Assembly: GCF_004310285.1 (NCBI RefSeq)
Contig: NZ_SISF01000029.1
Coordinates: 39,412 to 103,411 of the forward strand
DNA: 64,000 nt
Direction of reading: 5' to 3'
Source: Agrobacterium cavarae
GTDB lineage: Bacteria; Pseudomonadota; Alphaproteobacteria; Rhizobiales; Rhizobiaceae
Shown here: piece by piece, positions 34,927 through 45,126 of the stretch
Position numbering within the stretch: the first letter of the stretch is position 1
How the letters are laid out: every line of letters starts with the position of its first letter
Translations under genes and position numbers: made by a program
Notes under the pieces: model-generated
What the model saw: the letters and a program-made list of their open reading frames with translations, nothing else
What the model was told of the DNA's origin: nothing
The model's database searches: none

Positions 34927-36218
34927 GCCTCATCCTCCATGAAGATCAGCGCCGGCGTCTGCAGCAAGGCACGAAGCCGCTGGATGAAAGTTGCGGCATT
35001 CCAGCCATCGATGACCCGATGATCGAAGCTTGCCGAAATGTTCATCATCCGCCGAGGCACGAATTGCGTGCCGTCCCACATCGGCCGGACCGCCATCCGG
35101 TTGACCCCGAGGATCGCGACTTCCGGATGGTTGATGATCGGCGTCGTGGCGAGGGCGCCAAGCGGCCCCAGAGAGGTGATCGTGAAGGTGGAGCCGGACA
35201 GTTCCTCGCGCGTCGCCTTGCCCTGGCGCGCAGCGTCTGCCAGTCGGGCGATTTCACCTGCTGCGCCGAAAAGGCCATATGTTTCTGCGTTGCGCAGCAC
35301 CGGCACGACGAGCCCGTTCGGCGTCATCGTCGCAATGCCGAGATGAATGGCGTTGTGTCGTTCGATGATGCCTTCATCATCGAGAAAATGCGCGTTCATC
35401 TCCGGGTGATCGATGAAGGCGCGCTTCAACGCCGCGGCCAGGAAGGGAAGCAGGGTCAGCTTTGGTCGCTCGCCCCGCTCATCGTTCATCGTTGCGCGCA
35501 GATCCTCCAGCGCACTGACGTCAACCTCTTCGATCACGGTAATATGGGGAATGCGGGCATTGGCCAAAGCCATGCGGTCGGCGATCTTGCGCCGAAGACC
35601 GATCACGTGAATGCGCTCCGTGCCCTCCTTCCGCTGCCGCGGGGAAGCAGAGGATGGCGGCGTTGAGCGCGCGGCAAAGACGGCGTCGAGATCGGCATCC
35701 GTGATCCGGCCTGCTGGGCCGCTGCCCGGCACCGTCCGCAGATCGATGCCGGCGCGGCGGGCTCGATCGCGCACCGCGGGCGAGGCGAGGGGTGCTTGGC
35801 CTTCCGGGCGTGGGGCGCTCGGTATTCCGGCTGCAGTTTTTTGGACGGTGGGTGGTTCGGCTGACGCGATGTCCGGCGTGGGTTCCTGCTTGGGCTTTAC
35901 GAGGCTTGGCTCCGAGGCGGCTTCGGCGCTCTCTCCAGCAGGTGCGGCGTTTCTGACTTCGGGCTCAACACCCGTGCCCGCGTGTTCTATCCGGCAAAGA
36001 ACGCCGCCCACAGCCAGAGTTTCGCCCACCGCTCCGCCGAGATCGACCACAGTTCCGGCAAAGAGGCTGGGGATTTCCACGGTTGCCTTGTCCGTCATCA
36101 CATCAGCGAGAAGATCGTCCTCACGGACGAGGTCGCCTGGCTTGACGTGCCAAACGACGATTTCGACTTCCGCGACGCCCTCGCCAACATCCGGCACCTT
36201 GATGCTGCTGATCGTCAT
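34923..36218 (-). CDS. bkdB: branched-chain 2-oxoacid dehydrogenase E2 (lipoamide acyltransferase)
   Basis: A 431-residue E2 core subunit. One N-terminal lipoyl domain with lipoylated Lys44 (MTDKATVEI), an Ala/Pro-rich linker, a peripheral-subunit-binding domain (about 143-178, SPAVRDRARRAGIDL) and a C-terminal catalytic domain ending with FDHRVIDGW. It passes the acyl group from E1 to CoA. MTDKATVEIPS favours the branched-chain type over pyruvate or 2-oxoglutarate E2, and the downstream isobutyrate genes agree. Confidence 0.92.
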   Translation of the reverse strand: MTISSIKVPDVGEGVAEVEIVVWHVKPGDLVREDDLLADVMTDKATVEIPSLFAGTVVDLGGAVGETLAVGGVLCRIEHAGTGVEPEVRNAAPAGESAEAASEPSLVKPKQEPTPDIASAEPPTVQKTAAGIPSAPRPEGQAPLASPAVRDRARRAGIDLRTVPGSGPAGRITDADLDAVFAARSTPPSSASPRQRKEGTERIHVIGLRRKIADRMALANARIPHITVIEEVDVSALEDLRATMNDERGERPKLTLLPFLAAALKRAFIDHPEMNAHFLDDEGIIERHNAIHLGIATMTPNGLVVPVLRNAETYGLFGAAGEIARLADAARQGKATREELSGSTFTITSLGPLGALATTPIINHPEVAILGVNRMAVRPMWDGTQFVPRRMMNISASFDHRVIDGWNAATFIQRLRALLQTPALIFMEDEA

Positions 36219-37232
36219 CTATGCCTCCATGACCTGTTTCAACGCGCGCGCGATCCGCTCAGGACCGGGAAAATAATCCCATTCCAGCGCATGCGGGTAA
36301 GGTGCATCCCAACCGGCGACGCGCAGCACAGGCGCGCGCAGGTGCCAGAAGCAGGCCTCCTGAACTTCGGCGATCAGTTCTGCACCAAAGCCGCTGGTCC
36401 GGGTCGCTTCGTGGATGACGACGCAGCGGCCGGTCTTTTCGACGGATGCACGCACGGTGGCGAGATCGAGTGGCAGAAGCGTGCGCAGGTCGATGATTTC
36501 CGCGTCGATGCCAGTCTGATCGACGGTGGCTTGCGCCACATGGACCATGGTTCCATAGGCCAGCACGGTGACATCCGAACCGTGCCGGCAGATGGCGGCC
36601 TTGCCGAGGGGAACGCTGTAATGATCTTCCGGCACTTCGCCCGCCGGATGCGCCGCCCAAGACATCGACTTGGCATGCGGATTACCGGAAAAGGGACCAT
36701 TATAGATGCGCTTCGGTTCCAGGAAGATTACCGGATCCGGGTCTTCGATGGCTGCGATCAAAAGGCCCTTGGCGTCGTAGGGATTTGAGGGGATGACGAC
36801 TTTTAGCCCTGCCACATGGGTGAAAAGGGCTTCCGGACTTTGGCTATGAGTCTGGCCACCGAAAATACCGCCGCCTGTCGGCATCCGCACCACGAGTGGA
36901 CAGGTGAATTGCCCGTTGGAGCGGTGTCTCAGGCGTGCGGCCTCCTGGGTAATCTGGTCGTAGGCGGGATACATATAGTCGGCGAACTGGATTTCGACGC
37001 AGGGGCGCATTCCTTGTGCCGCCATCCCCACCGCAAGACCGACAATGGCACTTTCGTTGATCGGCGTATCGAACACGCGCTCTTCGCCGTAACGAGCCTG
37101 AAGCCCGGAGGTGCAGCGAAACACGCCGCCGAAATAGCCGACATCCTCGCCGAACAGGATGACGGAGGGATCGCCGGCCAGTTTCACATCCATGGCGCTC
37201 CTGAGCGCCTCGATCATCGTCATGCGGGCCAT
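36219..37232 (-). CDS. bkdA2: branched-chain 2-oxoacid dehydrogenase E1 beta subunit
   Basis: A 337-residue transketolase-like beta subunit. The runs GEDVGYFGGVFRCTSGL, FDTPINESAIVGLAVGMAAQG and VEIQFADYMYPAYDQI are characteristic of branched-chain E1 beta. It pairs with the alpha subunit encoded just upstream (the start lies one base after its stop) to decarboxylate 2-oxoisovalerate, 2-oxoisocaproate and 3-methyl-2-oxovalerate. Confidence 0.93.
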   Translation of the reverse strand: MARMTMIEALRSAMDVKLAGDPSVILFGEDVGYFGGVFRCTSGLQARYGEERVFDTPINESAIVGLAVGMAAQGMRPCVEIQFADYMYPAYDQITQEAARLRHRSNGQFTCPLVVRMPTGGGIFGGQTHSQSPEALFTHVAGLKVVIPSNPYDAKGLLIAAIEDPDPVIFLEPKRIYNGPFSGNPHAKSMSWAAHPAGEVPEDHYSVPLGKAAICRHGSDVTVLAYGTMVHVAQATVDQTGIDAEIIDLRTLLPLDLATVRASVEKTGRCVVIHEATRTSGFGAELIAEVQEACFWHLRAPVLRVAGWDAPYPHALEWDYFPGPERIARALKQVMEA

Positions 37233-37233
37233 G

Positions 37234-38526
37234 TCAGTACCCCATCTCTTTGCGCTGTCGTCGCAGGTGCTCCGGCATGTCCGCGTAGACGTTCAGGAAA
37301 ATCTCGGACGGGGAAATCGGCTGCGGATCGACGAATGTGCCGTGCGCTTCGACCGCCTTTTGAACGGCAATCACCTCATCCAGGATTTCGGCTTCTGCCT
37401 GCACATGACGCTCCTCCGACCAGTCGCCGCGCGATATCAGATACGTCTTCAGACGGTCGATAGGGTCTCCGAGCGGCCAGGCGCGCGCCTCGTCGCGCGG
37501 GCGGTAGGCGCTCGGATCATCGGACGTCGAATGGGCCCCCACGCGGTATGTGAACCACTCAACGAGGACCGGTCCATGTCCCTGGCGCGCTCGTTCGATT
37601 GCCCAACGCGAGACCGCCATCACCGCCAGGTAATCGTTGCCATCGACGCGAAGTGCTGGAATGCCGTAACCTAGTGCGCGGGCGGCATATGTCTCGCTTT
37701 TGCCGGCAGCCACGCCGGTGAAGGTGGAGATTGCCCATTGGTTATTGACGACGTTGAGGACGATGGGCGGCAGATAGACAGAGGCCGTGAGCAGCGCGCT
37801 GTGAAAGTCGTTGGAGGCGGTAGCGCCATCGCCAATCCACGCCGCGGCGATCTTGCCCGTTCCGGTCAGCGCCGCGGCCATCGCCCAGCCGACGGCTTGA
37901 ACATATTGCGTGCCAAGATTGCCTGAGATCGAGAAGAAGCCATAATCCCTGGCAGAGTGCATGACCGGCAATTGCCGACCTTTCAGCGGATCCAGGGGAT
38001 TGGAATAAAGCTGGCCCATAAGTTGCTCCAGCGGGTACTCCGCTGCGACAAGAAGCGTCTGCAGGCGGTAGGTCGGAAAATTCATGTCGCCTTGGGAAAG
38101 TGCCCGCTGGAAGCAGCATCCGATAGCTTCCTCGCCAGTGCATTGCACATAGAAGGACGTCTTACCCTGTCGCTGCGCGTTGAGCATCCGCTTGTCGATC
38201 GCGCGCATCTTGAGCATGTCGCGCAAACCCTGCCGCAGCCTGTCGGCAGAAACCTCGCCAAGATAGTCGGCCCATGGGCCGACAGGCCTATTGTTCTCGT
38301 CAAGGATACGGACCATTCCGAGAGCGAGATCGCGACAGCCACTGGCGCTGATATCCAGAGGCGGCACCGGCAAGATGCCCGCCCGCGGAACGACGATCGC
38401 CGAAAAATCCGCAGGCTGGTCTGGCCGTGCAGGTGGATGCGGGAACTGAAGCCGGCTGCGCCTGGCTGCGTCCTGAGCAGGCACAACGGGATGTTCACCG
38501 TCGGTTGTCGTCGAGATGTCAGGCAT
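37234..38526 (-). CDS. bkdA1: branched-chain 2-oxoacid dehydrogenase E1 alpha subunit
   Basis: A 430-residue ThDP-binding subunit, first gene of the bkd operon. The ThDP/Mg motif runs from GDGATASNDFH to NNQWAIS (about 233-268). The phosphorylation-loop-like stretch HSTSDDPSAYR is kept, and the N-terminus (about 1-80) is longer than in pyruvate E1 alpha, as in bacterial BkdA1. A GGGAGG site precedes the ATG. The gene is divergent from an Lrp-type regulator. Confidence 0.93.
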   Translation of the reverse strand: MPDISTTTDGEHPVVPAQDAARRSRLQFPHPPARPDQPADFSAIVVPRAGILPVPPLDISASGCRDLALGMVRILDENNRPVGPWADYLGEVSADRLRQGLRDMLKMRAIDKRMLNAQRQGKTSFYVQCTGEEAIGCCFQRALSQGDMNFPTYRLQTLLVAAEYPLEQLMGQLYSNPLDPLKGRQLPVMHSARDYGFFSISGNLGTQYVQAVGWAMAAALTGTGKIAAAWIGDGATASNDFHSALLTASVYLPPIVLNVVNNQWAISTFTGVAAGKSETYAARALGYGIPALRVDGNDYLAVMAVSRWAIERARQGHGPVLVEWFTYRVGAHSTSDDPSAYRPRDEARAWPLGDPIDRLKTYLISRGDWSEERHVQAEAEILDEVIAVQKAVEAHGTFVDPQPISPSEIFLNVYADMPEHLRRQRKEMGY

Positions 38527-38654
38527 GGCCGTTTCCTCCCTAAGCCATTGTTCCAGCCTAACCGGGATTCAGGAGATGGCGTTTGCTTTCTGACCTCACT
38601 TCGGCTTCAATATTGGCTGAACTAGCTAATTGTCTTGGGTTTTGAGGGCTTTTC
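38527..38654. promoter_or_regulatory. divergent bkd / Lrp-regulator promoter region
   Basis: A 128-base gap, AT-rich near the regulator. It contains TTCAATATTGGCTGAA (about 38605-38620), an imperfect dyad with TTCA/TGAA ends that could be an Lrp/BkdR site. By analogy with Pseudomonas BkdR this gap would hold multiple regulator sites; that is inference. Confidence 0.45.
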
Positions 38655-39116
38655 ATGCCGAAAATCGATGAAACTGATTTTAGAATCCTGCGGGCGATCC
38701 AAACGGACGGCAATCTCACGGTCACGGAAGTCGCCGAACGCGCGGGCCTTTCCCAGTCGCCTTGCTCAAGGCGGATAGCGGCGCTGGAAGAGGCCGGTGT
38801 GATCAAGGGCAAGAGGACGATCCTCGATCCCAAAAGCCTCGGCTTCGATACGCTCGTGATCGTAAGGATCAAACTACAGGCGCATGAACCGCAAGCGCTG
38901 GAGGCATTCAAGCGGGCGGTGCGCGCCATCCCGGAGATTCAGATCGCGCTCCTTGTCTTGGGAGACTTCGACTTTCTGCTGCGGGTGGTTGTGCGTGACA
39001 TCGAGCACTATCAGCATCTGATGCAGAGCAAGCTCGTCAGTCTGCCCGGTGTCAGGGAGATGCAGAGCTCTGTGATCATCGAGGTGGTGAAGAACGAAGA
39101 CGTTCTTCCCATCTAA
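38655..39116 (+). CDS. bkdR: Lrp/AsnC-family regulator of bkd operon
   Basis: A 153-residue Lrp-type protein. Helix-turn-helix at about 20-45 (TVTEVAERAGLSQSPCSRRI) and a C-terminal RAM ligand-binding domain (from about 65). Divergent from bkdA1, the same layout as Pseudomonas bkdR, where the protein activates the bkd operon in response to branched-chain amino acids. Its end lies 12 bases from the convergent AraC gene. Confidence 0.9.
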   Translation: MPKIDETDFRILRAIQTDGNLTVTEVAERAGLSQSPCSRRIAALEEAGVIKGKRTILDPKSLGFDTLVIVRIKLQAHEPQALEAFKRAVRAIPEIQIALLVLGDFDFLLRVVVRDIEHYQHLMQSKLVSLPGVREMQSSVIIEVVKNEDVLPI

Positions 39117-39127
39117 TCGTCGGCTTT

Positions 39128-40159
39128 TCAGCGCCCATCGCGGTCGATCTCGTCGTTGGGCCCTCCCAATGCAGACTTCCGAAAAGCAGCGGGCGTCATC
39201 CCGGACCACTTTATAAAGGCGCGGTGGAAGGCGCTCGGTTCCGCATAGCCCAGCCGAGCTGCAGTCTCAGCCACACTCAAGGTCTGAAGACCCATCAGAT
39301 CGCGCGCACGCTTGTAACGAATATCGTCACGAATGGCGAGGAAGCCTTGCCCCTCGCTTTTCAGCCTTCGTCGCATAGTTACGGGTGACAGCTTCATCTC
39401 ACGGGCGAAGGTATCGAAGTCGGGCCAGTCCTCGGTACTCGACATTTCAAAGCGCGTCCGCAATCGTGTGGCGAGGCCTTGGTCGTGACGATATCGCAGC
39501 AGGATATTGGCAGGCGCCCCGCGCAAGAAGCTCCTCAGTGACTTTTCATCCCGGATCGTCGGCAGCGCAAGGTAGCTTGCATTGAAGACGAGCCGTGTCA
39601 CCGACGTGTCAAAATGCACCGGCGCGCCGAAGAACTGGAGATAGTCACGACGGTTTACAGGGGCAGCGCAGGCGAAATCCACACGCCGTAGCGGGATCCG
39701 TCGCCCGATCAGCCAGCAAAGAACGCCGAGCAGGATAAGCCAGTAGGTTCGATAGGCGAATGCAGGACGTGGTGCATCATCGCTCACGACAATGATTTCC
39801 GCTTGCCCGTCCTGATTGCGAAGTTCACCGGTCGGGTGATCAAGCACGATGTTGAGAAACATCAGCGCGCGCTTGAGAGCATGCTCCAGCGTCCCCGCAT
39901 GCAAAACAGCATGACATAGGAGCTTGAAGCTGCCAGGCCGCATGGGCCGAGCGCCCAGACCAAAAAACTCGTCCTGACACAGAGCCGCGACCTCCAGCCA
40001 CAGCGTGCCATATTGCTCATTCGACACATCGGCGGCGTGGTCGAGTGAAACATTCGCCAGTGCCAGGGCGGGGGATGGGTCGATGTTTCGCTGCCGCAAG
40101 CAGTCGAGGGCATCTTCGACGAAGCCTGACGAGATCATGCGGCGCTCAAGCATTGACAT
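39128..40159 (-). CDS. AraC-family regulator with arabinose-binding-like N-terminal domain (OruR type)
   Basis: About 343 residues. The N-terminal ligand domain (about 20-215) is of the type found in OruR and related AraC regulators; the C-terminal DNA-binding domain (about 240-330) contains LSPVTMRRRLKSEG and the second helix ARLGYAEPSAFHRAFIKWSG. Several in-frame ATGs exist from 40213 downward; I chose 40159, but the ribosome site is weak for all. It is divergent from the acyl-CoA synthetase operon, which it probably activates. Confidence 0.85.
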   Translation of the reverse strand: MSMLERRMISSGFVEDALDCLRQRNIDPSPALALANVSLDHAADVSNEQYGTLWLEVAALCQDEFFGLGARPMRPGSFKLLCHAVLHAGTLEHALKRALMFLNIVLDHPTGELRNQDGQAEIIVVSDDAPRPAFAYRTYWLILLGVLCWLIGRRIPLRRVDFACAAPVNRRDYLQFFGAPVHFDTSVTRLVFNASYLALPTIRDEKSLRSFLRGAPANILLRYRHDQGLATRLRTRFEMSSTEDWPDFDTFAREMKLSPVTMRRRLKSEGQGFLAIRDDIRYKRARDLMGLQTLSVAETAARLGYAEPSAFHRAFIKWSGMTPAAFRKSALGGPNDEIDRDGR

Positions 40160-40288
40160 GCCACCATTGTATTTTCGATCATTCATGATGTTCATGACTG
40201 CCATTGTTTGCAAGTCTCGATTTGCTAGATTTTTCCTTTACCCGGAGGAGACGCTTCATGCGGCGGGTTGATAAAGGAGGAGGATGCC

Positions 40289-41977
40289 GTGCTGCAGTCA
40301 CATGGCGATAAGACGAAGCGCAGCTATGCTGCCGAGACATCGGCGTTTCAGCTAAGCGAGGCCACCGGGCGATTAGCCGGGGATATCGAGACTGCTATCA
40401 ACGCCTGCGTGGAGTGCTGTGACAGGCATGTTGGCAGCGACAGGATCGCGCTTCGCTGCGTCTCGACCAAGGGTGTGCTCAGCGAATATACTTTCGAGCA
40501 ATTGCGCGATATGTCCGCGCGCGCAGCGAATTTCTTCGTTTCCCAAGGGCTGAGAAAAGGAGATGTGCTCGCCGGCATGCTGCCGCGCACCGTTGATTTG
40601 ATCACCGTTATCCTTGGCGCATGGCGCATGGGTGCCGTCTACCAGCCGCTCTTCACGGCCTTCGGACCGAAGGCAATCGAACACCGTTTGAAGATGAGCA
40701 ATGCCCGGCTGGTGGCGACCAATCCGGCCAACGCTTTGAAGTTTTCCGAGATACCGAACCATCCTCTCCTTGCGATCGTGCGGGATAAGGAGGAGCCGAG
40801 TATCGACGGCACGATTGATTTTCGGGGTGCTCTGGCAGCCTGCAGTTCCACTTTCGATCCTGTGATCGGACGTGGCGACGATCTTTTCATGATGATGTCG
40901 ACGTCCGGCACGACGGGGCTTCCCAAGGGTGTTCCTGTTTCGATGCGCGCCCTTGCCTCCTTCTCCGCCTATATGCGCTATGCCATCGATCTGCGCGAGG
41001 ACGATGTCTTCTGGAATATCGCCGATCCAGGCTGGGCCTACGGCATGTACTATGCCGTTGCCGGGCCGTTGATGTTGGGGTGCGCGACGATATTGTACGA
41101 GGGCGGTTTTACCGCAGAGAGCACCTACAGCATCATCAACCGGCTCGGCGTCACAAGCCTAGCGGGATCGCCAACCGCGTTCCGTCTCCTCATTGCGGCG
41201 GGCGAGGAAGCCGCAACTTCTGCGAAAGGGCAGTTGCGTGTGGTCAGCAGCGCTGGCGAACCCCTGAACCCGGAGATCATCCGCTGGTTCGAGACACACT
41301 TGGCCGCACCCATTTACGATCATTACGGGCAGACCGAGACGGGAATGGTGGTCAATAATCACCACGGGCTGGACCATGCCGTACGCCCCGGTTCAGCGGG
41401 TTTCGCCATGCCGGGCTATCGTGTTGCCGTGCTTGACGACGCGGGTCGCGAACTTGGTCCCAATCAACCGGGCGTGCTTGCGGTGGACATCGCCAATTCT
41501 CCGTTGATGTGGTTCAAGGGCTATTTTCAACAGGACACACCGGCTATTTCCGGTGGTTTCTATCGAACAGGCGATACGGTAGAAGCGGAAGCTGACGGCT
41601 CGATCAGCTTCATCGGCCGTGAAGACGATCTGATAACCTCGTCCGGGTACCGCATCGGGCCTTTCGATGTCGAAAGCGCCTTGATCGAGCACAGTGCCGT
41701 GGTCGAGGCGGCGGTGATTGGGGTGCCCGATCCGGAGCGGACGGAAATCGTCAAAGCGTTCGTCGTGCTCGGCAAAAATGTAGAGGCGACGCCCGATCTT
41801 GCCGAGGAACTGGCGCAATACGTCAAGAGGCGGCTGTCTGCCCACGCTTATCCGCGCCTGGTGGATTTCGTCTCTGAACTGCCCAAGACGCCAAGCGGCA
41901 AGATCCAGCGGTTCTTGCTGCGCAAGGCGGAGATCGAAAAAATCAATGCACATCAAAAGCAGGATCATTCGGCATGA
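40289..41977 (+). CDS. acyl-CoA synthetase (AMP-binding)
   Basis: A 562-residue ANL-superfamily ligase. P-loop STSGTTGLPKG, YGQTE motif, YRTGD and the C-terminal catalytic lysine in PSGKIQR are present. It resembles medium/short branched acyl-CoA ligases and would activate free acids such as isobutyrate or 2-methylbutyrate. I chose the GTG at 40289 because AAAGGAGGAGG lies directly before it; that purine run covers an out-of-frame ATG. First gene of a seven-gene operon; its stop overlaps the SDR start (ATGA). Confidence 0.88.
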   Translation: MLQSHGDKTKRSYAAETSAFQLSEATGRLAGDIETAINACVECCDRHVGSDRIALRCVSTKGVLSEYTFEQLRDMSARAANFFVSQGLRKGDVLAGMLPRTVDLITVILGAWRMGAVYQPLFTAFGPKAIEHRLKMSNARLVATNPANALKFSEIPNHPLLAIVRDKEEPSIDGTIDFRGALAACSSTFDPVIGRGDDLFMMMSTSGTTGLPKGVPVSMRALASFSAYMRYAIDLREDDVFWNIADPGWAYGMYYAVAGPLMLGCATILYEGGFTAESTYSIINRLGVTSLAGSPTAFRLLIAAGEEAATSAKGQLRVVSSAGEPLNPEIIRWFETHLAAPIYDHYGQTETGMVVNNHHGLDHAVRPGSAGFAMPGYRVAVLDDAGRELGPNQPGVLAVDIANSPLMWFKGYFQQDTPAISGGFYRTGDTVEAEADGSISFIGREDDLITSSGYRIGPFDVESALIEHSAVVEAAVIGVPDPERTEIVKAFVVLGKNVEATPDLAEELAQYVKRRLSAHAYPRLVDFVSELPKTPSGKIQRFLLRKAEIEKINAHQKQDHSA

Positions 41978-42741
41978 AGCTTGAAGACAGCGTTTTCCTG
42001 ATCAGCGGGGCTGGCTCCGGGCTCGGCGCCGCCGTAGCCGCCATGGCGGTGGAGGCCGGTGCGTGCGCGGTACTGCTGGATGTCAACGCCGACCGCGGGG
42101 AGGCGCTGGCGGCTCAATTGGGTAATGCTGCCCGCTTTATTCTCACCGACGTGGCTAACCCCGAGGACGGTGAGAGGGCAGTAAGCACGGCTCTCGACGC
42201 GTTCGGCCGTATCGATGTTCTCGTCAATTGCGCAGGCATCGCGCCCGGTGAGAAGATCATCGGCCGCGAAGGGCCGCACAGCCTGGAGAGCTTTGCCAGA
42301 ACAGTCACAGTCAACCTTGTCGGTACGTTCAACATGGTGCGGCTTGCAGCCGATGCCATGGCCAAGCAACAGCCCGGTCAAACCGGCGAGCGTGGCGTCA
42401 TCGTCAACACCGCGTCGGTCGCGGCCTTCGAGGGGCAGATCGGACAGGCGGGATACGCGGCGTCCAAGGGCGGCGTGGCAGCGCTGACCTTGCCCGCAGC
42501 TAGAGAACTGGCTCGTCATGCAATCAGGGTCATGGCCATTGCACCTGGGATATTCGAGACGCCGATGATGGCTGGCATGCCGCAAGACGTTCAGGATGCT
42601 CTCGGCGCTTCCGTTCCCTTTCCGCCACGGCTTGGGCGACCTTCGGAATACGCCGCGTTGGTGCGCCACATTGTCGAAAACCCGATGCTGAACGGCGAAG
42701 TCATCCGTCTGGATGGCGCGCTGAGAATGCCGCCGCGATGA
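41974..42741 (+). CDS. SDR, 3-hydroxyacyl-CoA dehydrogenase type II (HSD10-like)
   Basis: A 255-residue short-chain dehydrogenase of the 2-methyl-3-hydroxybutyryl-CoA dehydrogenase group. Motifs: SGAGSGLG, NCAG, catalytic Ser in NTASVAAFEGQIGQ, YAASK and the GIFETPMMAGMP loop typical of this group. It should oxidise 2-methyl-3-hydroxybutyryl-CoA in isoleucine breakdown. Overlaps the ligase gene by four bases; the thiolase follows. Confidence 0.88.
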   Translation: MKLEDSVFLISGAGSGLGAAVAAMAVEAGACAVLLDVNADRGEALAAQLGNAARFILTDVANPEDGERAVSTALDAFGRIDVLVNCAGIAPGEKIIGREGPHSLESFARTVTVNLVGTFNMVRLAADAMAKQQPGQTGERGVIVNTASVAAFEGQIGQAGYAASKGGVAALTLPAARELARHAIRVMAIAPGIFETPMMAGMPQDVQDALGASVPFPPRLGRPSEYAALVRHIVENPMLNGEVIRLDGALRMPPR

Positions 42742-42765
42742 AGCAGAATCAGGAGGAGAAAACAG

Positions 42766-43956
42766 ATGACTGAACGAGACCCAATCGTGATCGTCGGCTC
42801 CGCCAGAACACCCATGGGCGGTTTCCAGGGGGATTTTGCCGGCGTTCCTGCCGCGACACTCGGCGCAACCGCCATCGAAGCTTCGCTTTCGCGCGCAGGA
42901 TTGGCAAAGGATGCTGTCCAGGAAATTCTCATGGGCTGCGTGCTCTCCGCAGGGCAGGGTCAGGCGCCTGCGCGGCAAGCGGCGATTGCCGCCGGTCTGC
43001 CGCTTTCAGCTGGTGCTACGACCCTGAACAAGATGTGCGGGTCCGGCATGAAGGCCGTGATGCTGGCCCATGATCTCATTCACGCGGGCTCTTCGGATGT
43101 CGTCGTTGCCGGCGGCATGGAGAGCATGTCGAATGCACCTTATCTCTTGCCGAAGGCGCGCACGGGTCATCGCATGGGACATGGACAGGTTCTCGACCAC
43201 ATGTTTCTAGACGGCTTGGAGGATGCCTATGAGAAAGGTCGCCTGATGGGCACGTTCGCGGAGGATTGTGCCGAGGCCTACCAGTTTACGCGCGACGCCC
43301 AGGACGCCTTCGCACTGGCGTCGTTGGAGCGAGCCAGGCGGGCAACGACCGAAGGCCGTTTCGTGTCGGAGATTGCGCCGGTGCTGGTTTCGGCGGGAAA
43401 GAGTGAGACACGCGTTTCGATCGATGAGCAGCCGGGAAAGGCGCAGCCGGAAAAGATACCGAAGCTTCGCCCAGCATTCCGGGAAGGCGGTACCGTCACC
43501 GCCGCCAATGCATCATCCATTTCGGATGGCGCAGCAGCGCTCGTCCTGATGCGGGCATCTGAAGCCGAGCGGCGTGGTCTGGCGCCAAGGGCGCGCATTG
43601 TCGGTCACGCCAGCTACGCCAACGAGCCTTCGCTCTTTGCAACCGCCCCCATCGGCGCGCTGCGTCGGCTCTCGGAGCGGACGGGTTGGGCGTTGTCCGG
43701 TGTCGATCTCTTTGAGATCAACGAGGCATTCGCGGTGGTGGCCATGGCCGCCATGCGCGACCTCGATCTGCCGCATGATAAGGTCAACATCAATGGGGGC
43801 GCCTGTGCGCTCGGCCATCCCATTGGCGCTTCGGGTGCGCGGGTTATCGTCACGCTTCTTGCAGCACTGGAGGATAAGCGGCTCGATCGCGGCATGGCAT
43901 CCGTCTGCATTGGCGGAGGTGAGGCCACCGCCATCGCAATCGAGAGGATAAACTGA
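42766..43956 (+). CDS. acetyl-CoA acetyltransferase (thiolase)
   Basis: A 396-residue thiolase. Acylated Cys91 ([10 protein letters not shown]), histidine motif [16 protein letters not shown] and the second catalytic cysteine in SVCIGGGEA are present. In this operon it should cleave 2-methylacetoacetyl-CoA to propionyl-CoA and acetyl-CoA. Its TGA shares one base with the next ATG (TGATG), giving translational coupling. Confidence 0.92.
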   Translation: MTERDPIVIVGSARTPMGGFQGDFAGVPAATLGATAIEASLSRAGLAKDAVQEILMGCVLSAGQGQAPARQAAIAAGLPLSAGATTLNKMCGSGMKAVMLAHDLIHAGSSDVVVAGGMESMSNAPYLLPKARTGHRMGHGQVLDHMFLDGLEDAYEKGRLMGTFAEDCAEAYQFTRDAQDAFALASLERARRATTEGRFVSEIAPVLVSAGKSETRVSIDEQPGKAQPEKIPKLRPAFREGGTVTAANASSISDGAAALVLMRASEAERRGLAPRARIVGHASYANEPSLFATAPIGALRRLSERTGWALSGVDLFEINEAFAVVAMAAMRDLDLPHDKVNINGGACALGHPIGASGARVIVTLLAALEDKRLDRGMASVCIGGGEATAIAIERIN

Positions 43957-45083
43957 TGTTGCTCGACGACGTACAGGAACAGATCCGCGAGACGGCACGC
44001 GAGTTCGCCGTCAATCGACTGGCCCCTGGCGCTGCCGCACGGGATCGCGATCATACTTTCCCCCGGCAAGAGCTGACGGAGATGGGAGAACTTGGATTTC
44101 TCGGCATGCTCGTGACGGAAGATTATGGCGGCTCGCAAACCGGAACGGTCGCCTATGCGCTGGCATTGGAAGAAATTGCCGCGGCAGATGGAGCGTGCTC
44201 GACGATCCTGTCTGTTCACTCCTCTGTCGGCTGCGTGCCGATCTTACGTTTTGGCACGGAGGAGCAGAAGTCTCGCTTTCTTCCGAAAATGGCATCCGGC
44301 GCGTGGATCGGCGGCTTCGCCCTGACGGAAGCGCATGCCGGATCAGATGCGTCCGCATTGCGCAGCCGCGCGCGGCTTGATGGCGATCATTACGTTATCG
44401 ACGGTTCGAAACAATTCATCACTTCCGGCAAAAACGGCAACGTCATCATCGTGTTCGCGGTCACCGATCCGGAGGCCGGCAAGAAGGGCATATCTGCCTT
44501 CATCGTGCCGACCGACACACCGGGCTACAATGTCGTTTCCGTCGAGCACAAGATGGGCCTCCATGGTTCCGATACCTGTGCGCTGGCATTCGATGGAATG
44601 CGTGTCCCGGTCGAAAACCGTTTGGGTGGCGAGGGCGATGGCTATCGGATTGCGCTCGCCAATCTTGAGGGTGGGCGCATTGGGATTGCGGCGCAGGCGG
44701 TCGGCATGGCGCGTGCGGCGTTTGAGGCCGCGACGGCCTATGCCAAGGAGCGCCAGAGTTTTGGCAAACCAATCATTGAGCATCAGGCTGTGGGCTTCAG
44801 CCTGGCGGACATGGCAACGCAGATCGAGGCGGCGCGCCAGCTCGTGCTGCACGCGGCCAGCCTGCGGGACGCGGGACGGCCATGCCTGACGGAGGCCTCC
44901 ATGGCCAAGTTGTTTGCGTCGGAAATGGCAGAGAAGGTCTGTTCCGACGCAATTCAGGTGCATGGCGGTTATGGCTATCTTGCAGACTATCCTGTCGAGA
45001 GGATTTACCGAGATGTGCGTATTTGCCAGATTTACGAAGGCACCAGCGAGGTGCAGCGGCTGGTCATCGCAAGACAGCTCTAA
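43956..45083 (+). CDS. short/branched-chain acyl-CoA dehydrogenase
   Basis: A 375-residue flavoprotein oxidising acyl-CoA to the 2,3-enoyl form. Family motifs [17 protein letters not shown] (FAD/acyl region) and [21 protein letters not shown] near the C-terminus are clear, with [12 protein letters not shown] at the end. Placed after ligase, SDR and thiolase genes, isobutyryl-CoA and 2-methylbutyryl-CoA are the likely substrates. Specificity cannot be settled by eye. Confidence 0.9.
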   Translation: MLLDDVQEQIRETAREFAVNRLAPGAAARDRDHTFPRQELTEMGELGFLGMLVTEDYGGSQTGTVAYALALEEIAAADGACSTILSVHSSVGCVPILRFGTEEQKSRFLPKMASGAWIGGFALTEAHAGSDASALRSRARLDGDHYVIDGSKQFITSGKNGNVIIVFAVTDPEAGKKGISAFIVPTDTPGYNVVSVEHKMGLHGSDTCALAFDGMRVPVENRLGGEGDGYRIALANLEGGRIGIAAQAVGMARAAFEAATAYAKERQSFGKPIIEHQAVGFSLADMATQIEAARQLVLHAASLRDAGRPCLTEASMAKLFASEMAEKVCSDAIQVHGGYGYLADYPVERIYRDVRICQIYEGTSEVQRLVIARQL

Positions 45084-45126
45084 GAGCCTCTGAGATCGGT
45101 ACGCCTGCATGAACAGGGAGAGCGCT

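Noticed and set aside
33217..35022. 601-residue open frame on the plus strand opposite lpdA
   Set aside because: It covers a clear dihydrolipoyl dehydrogenase gene on the other strand, has no family motif and starts inside the hydrolase gene. It is a shadow caused by high GC content.
41965..42978. 337-residue frame opposite the HSD10-like SDR
   Set aside because: The plus-strand SDR has a complete active site; this is its shadow.
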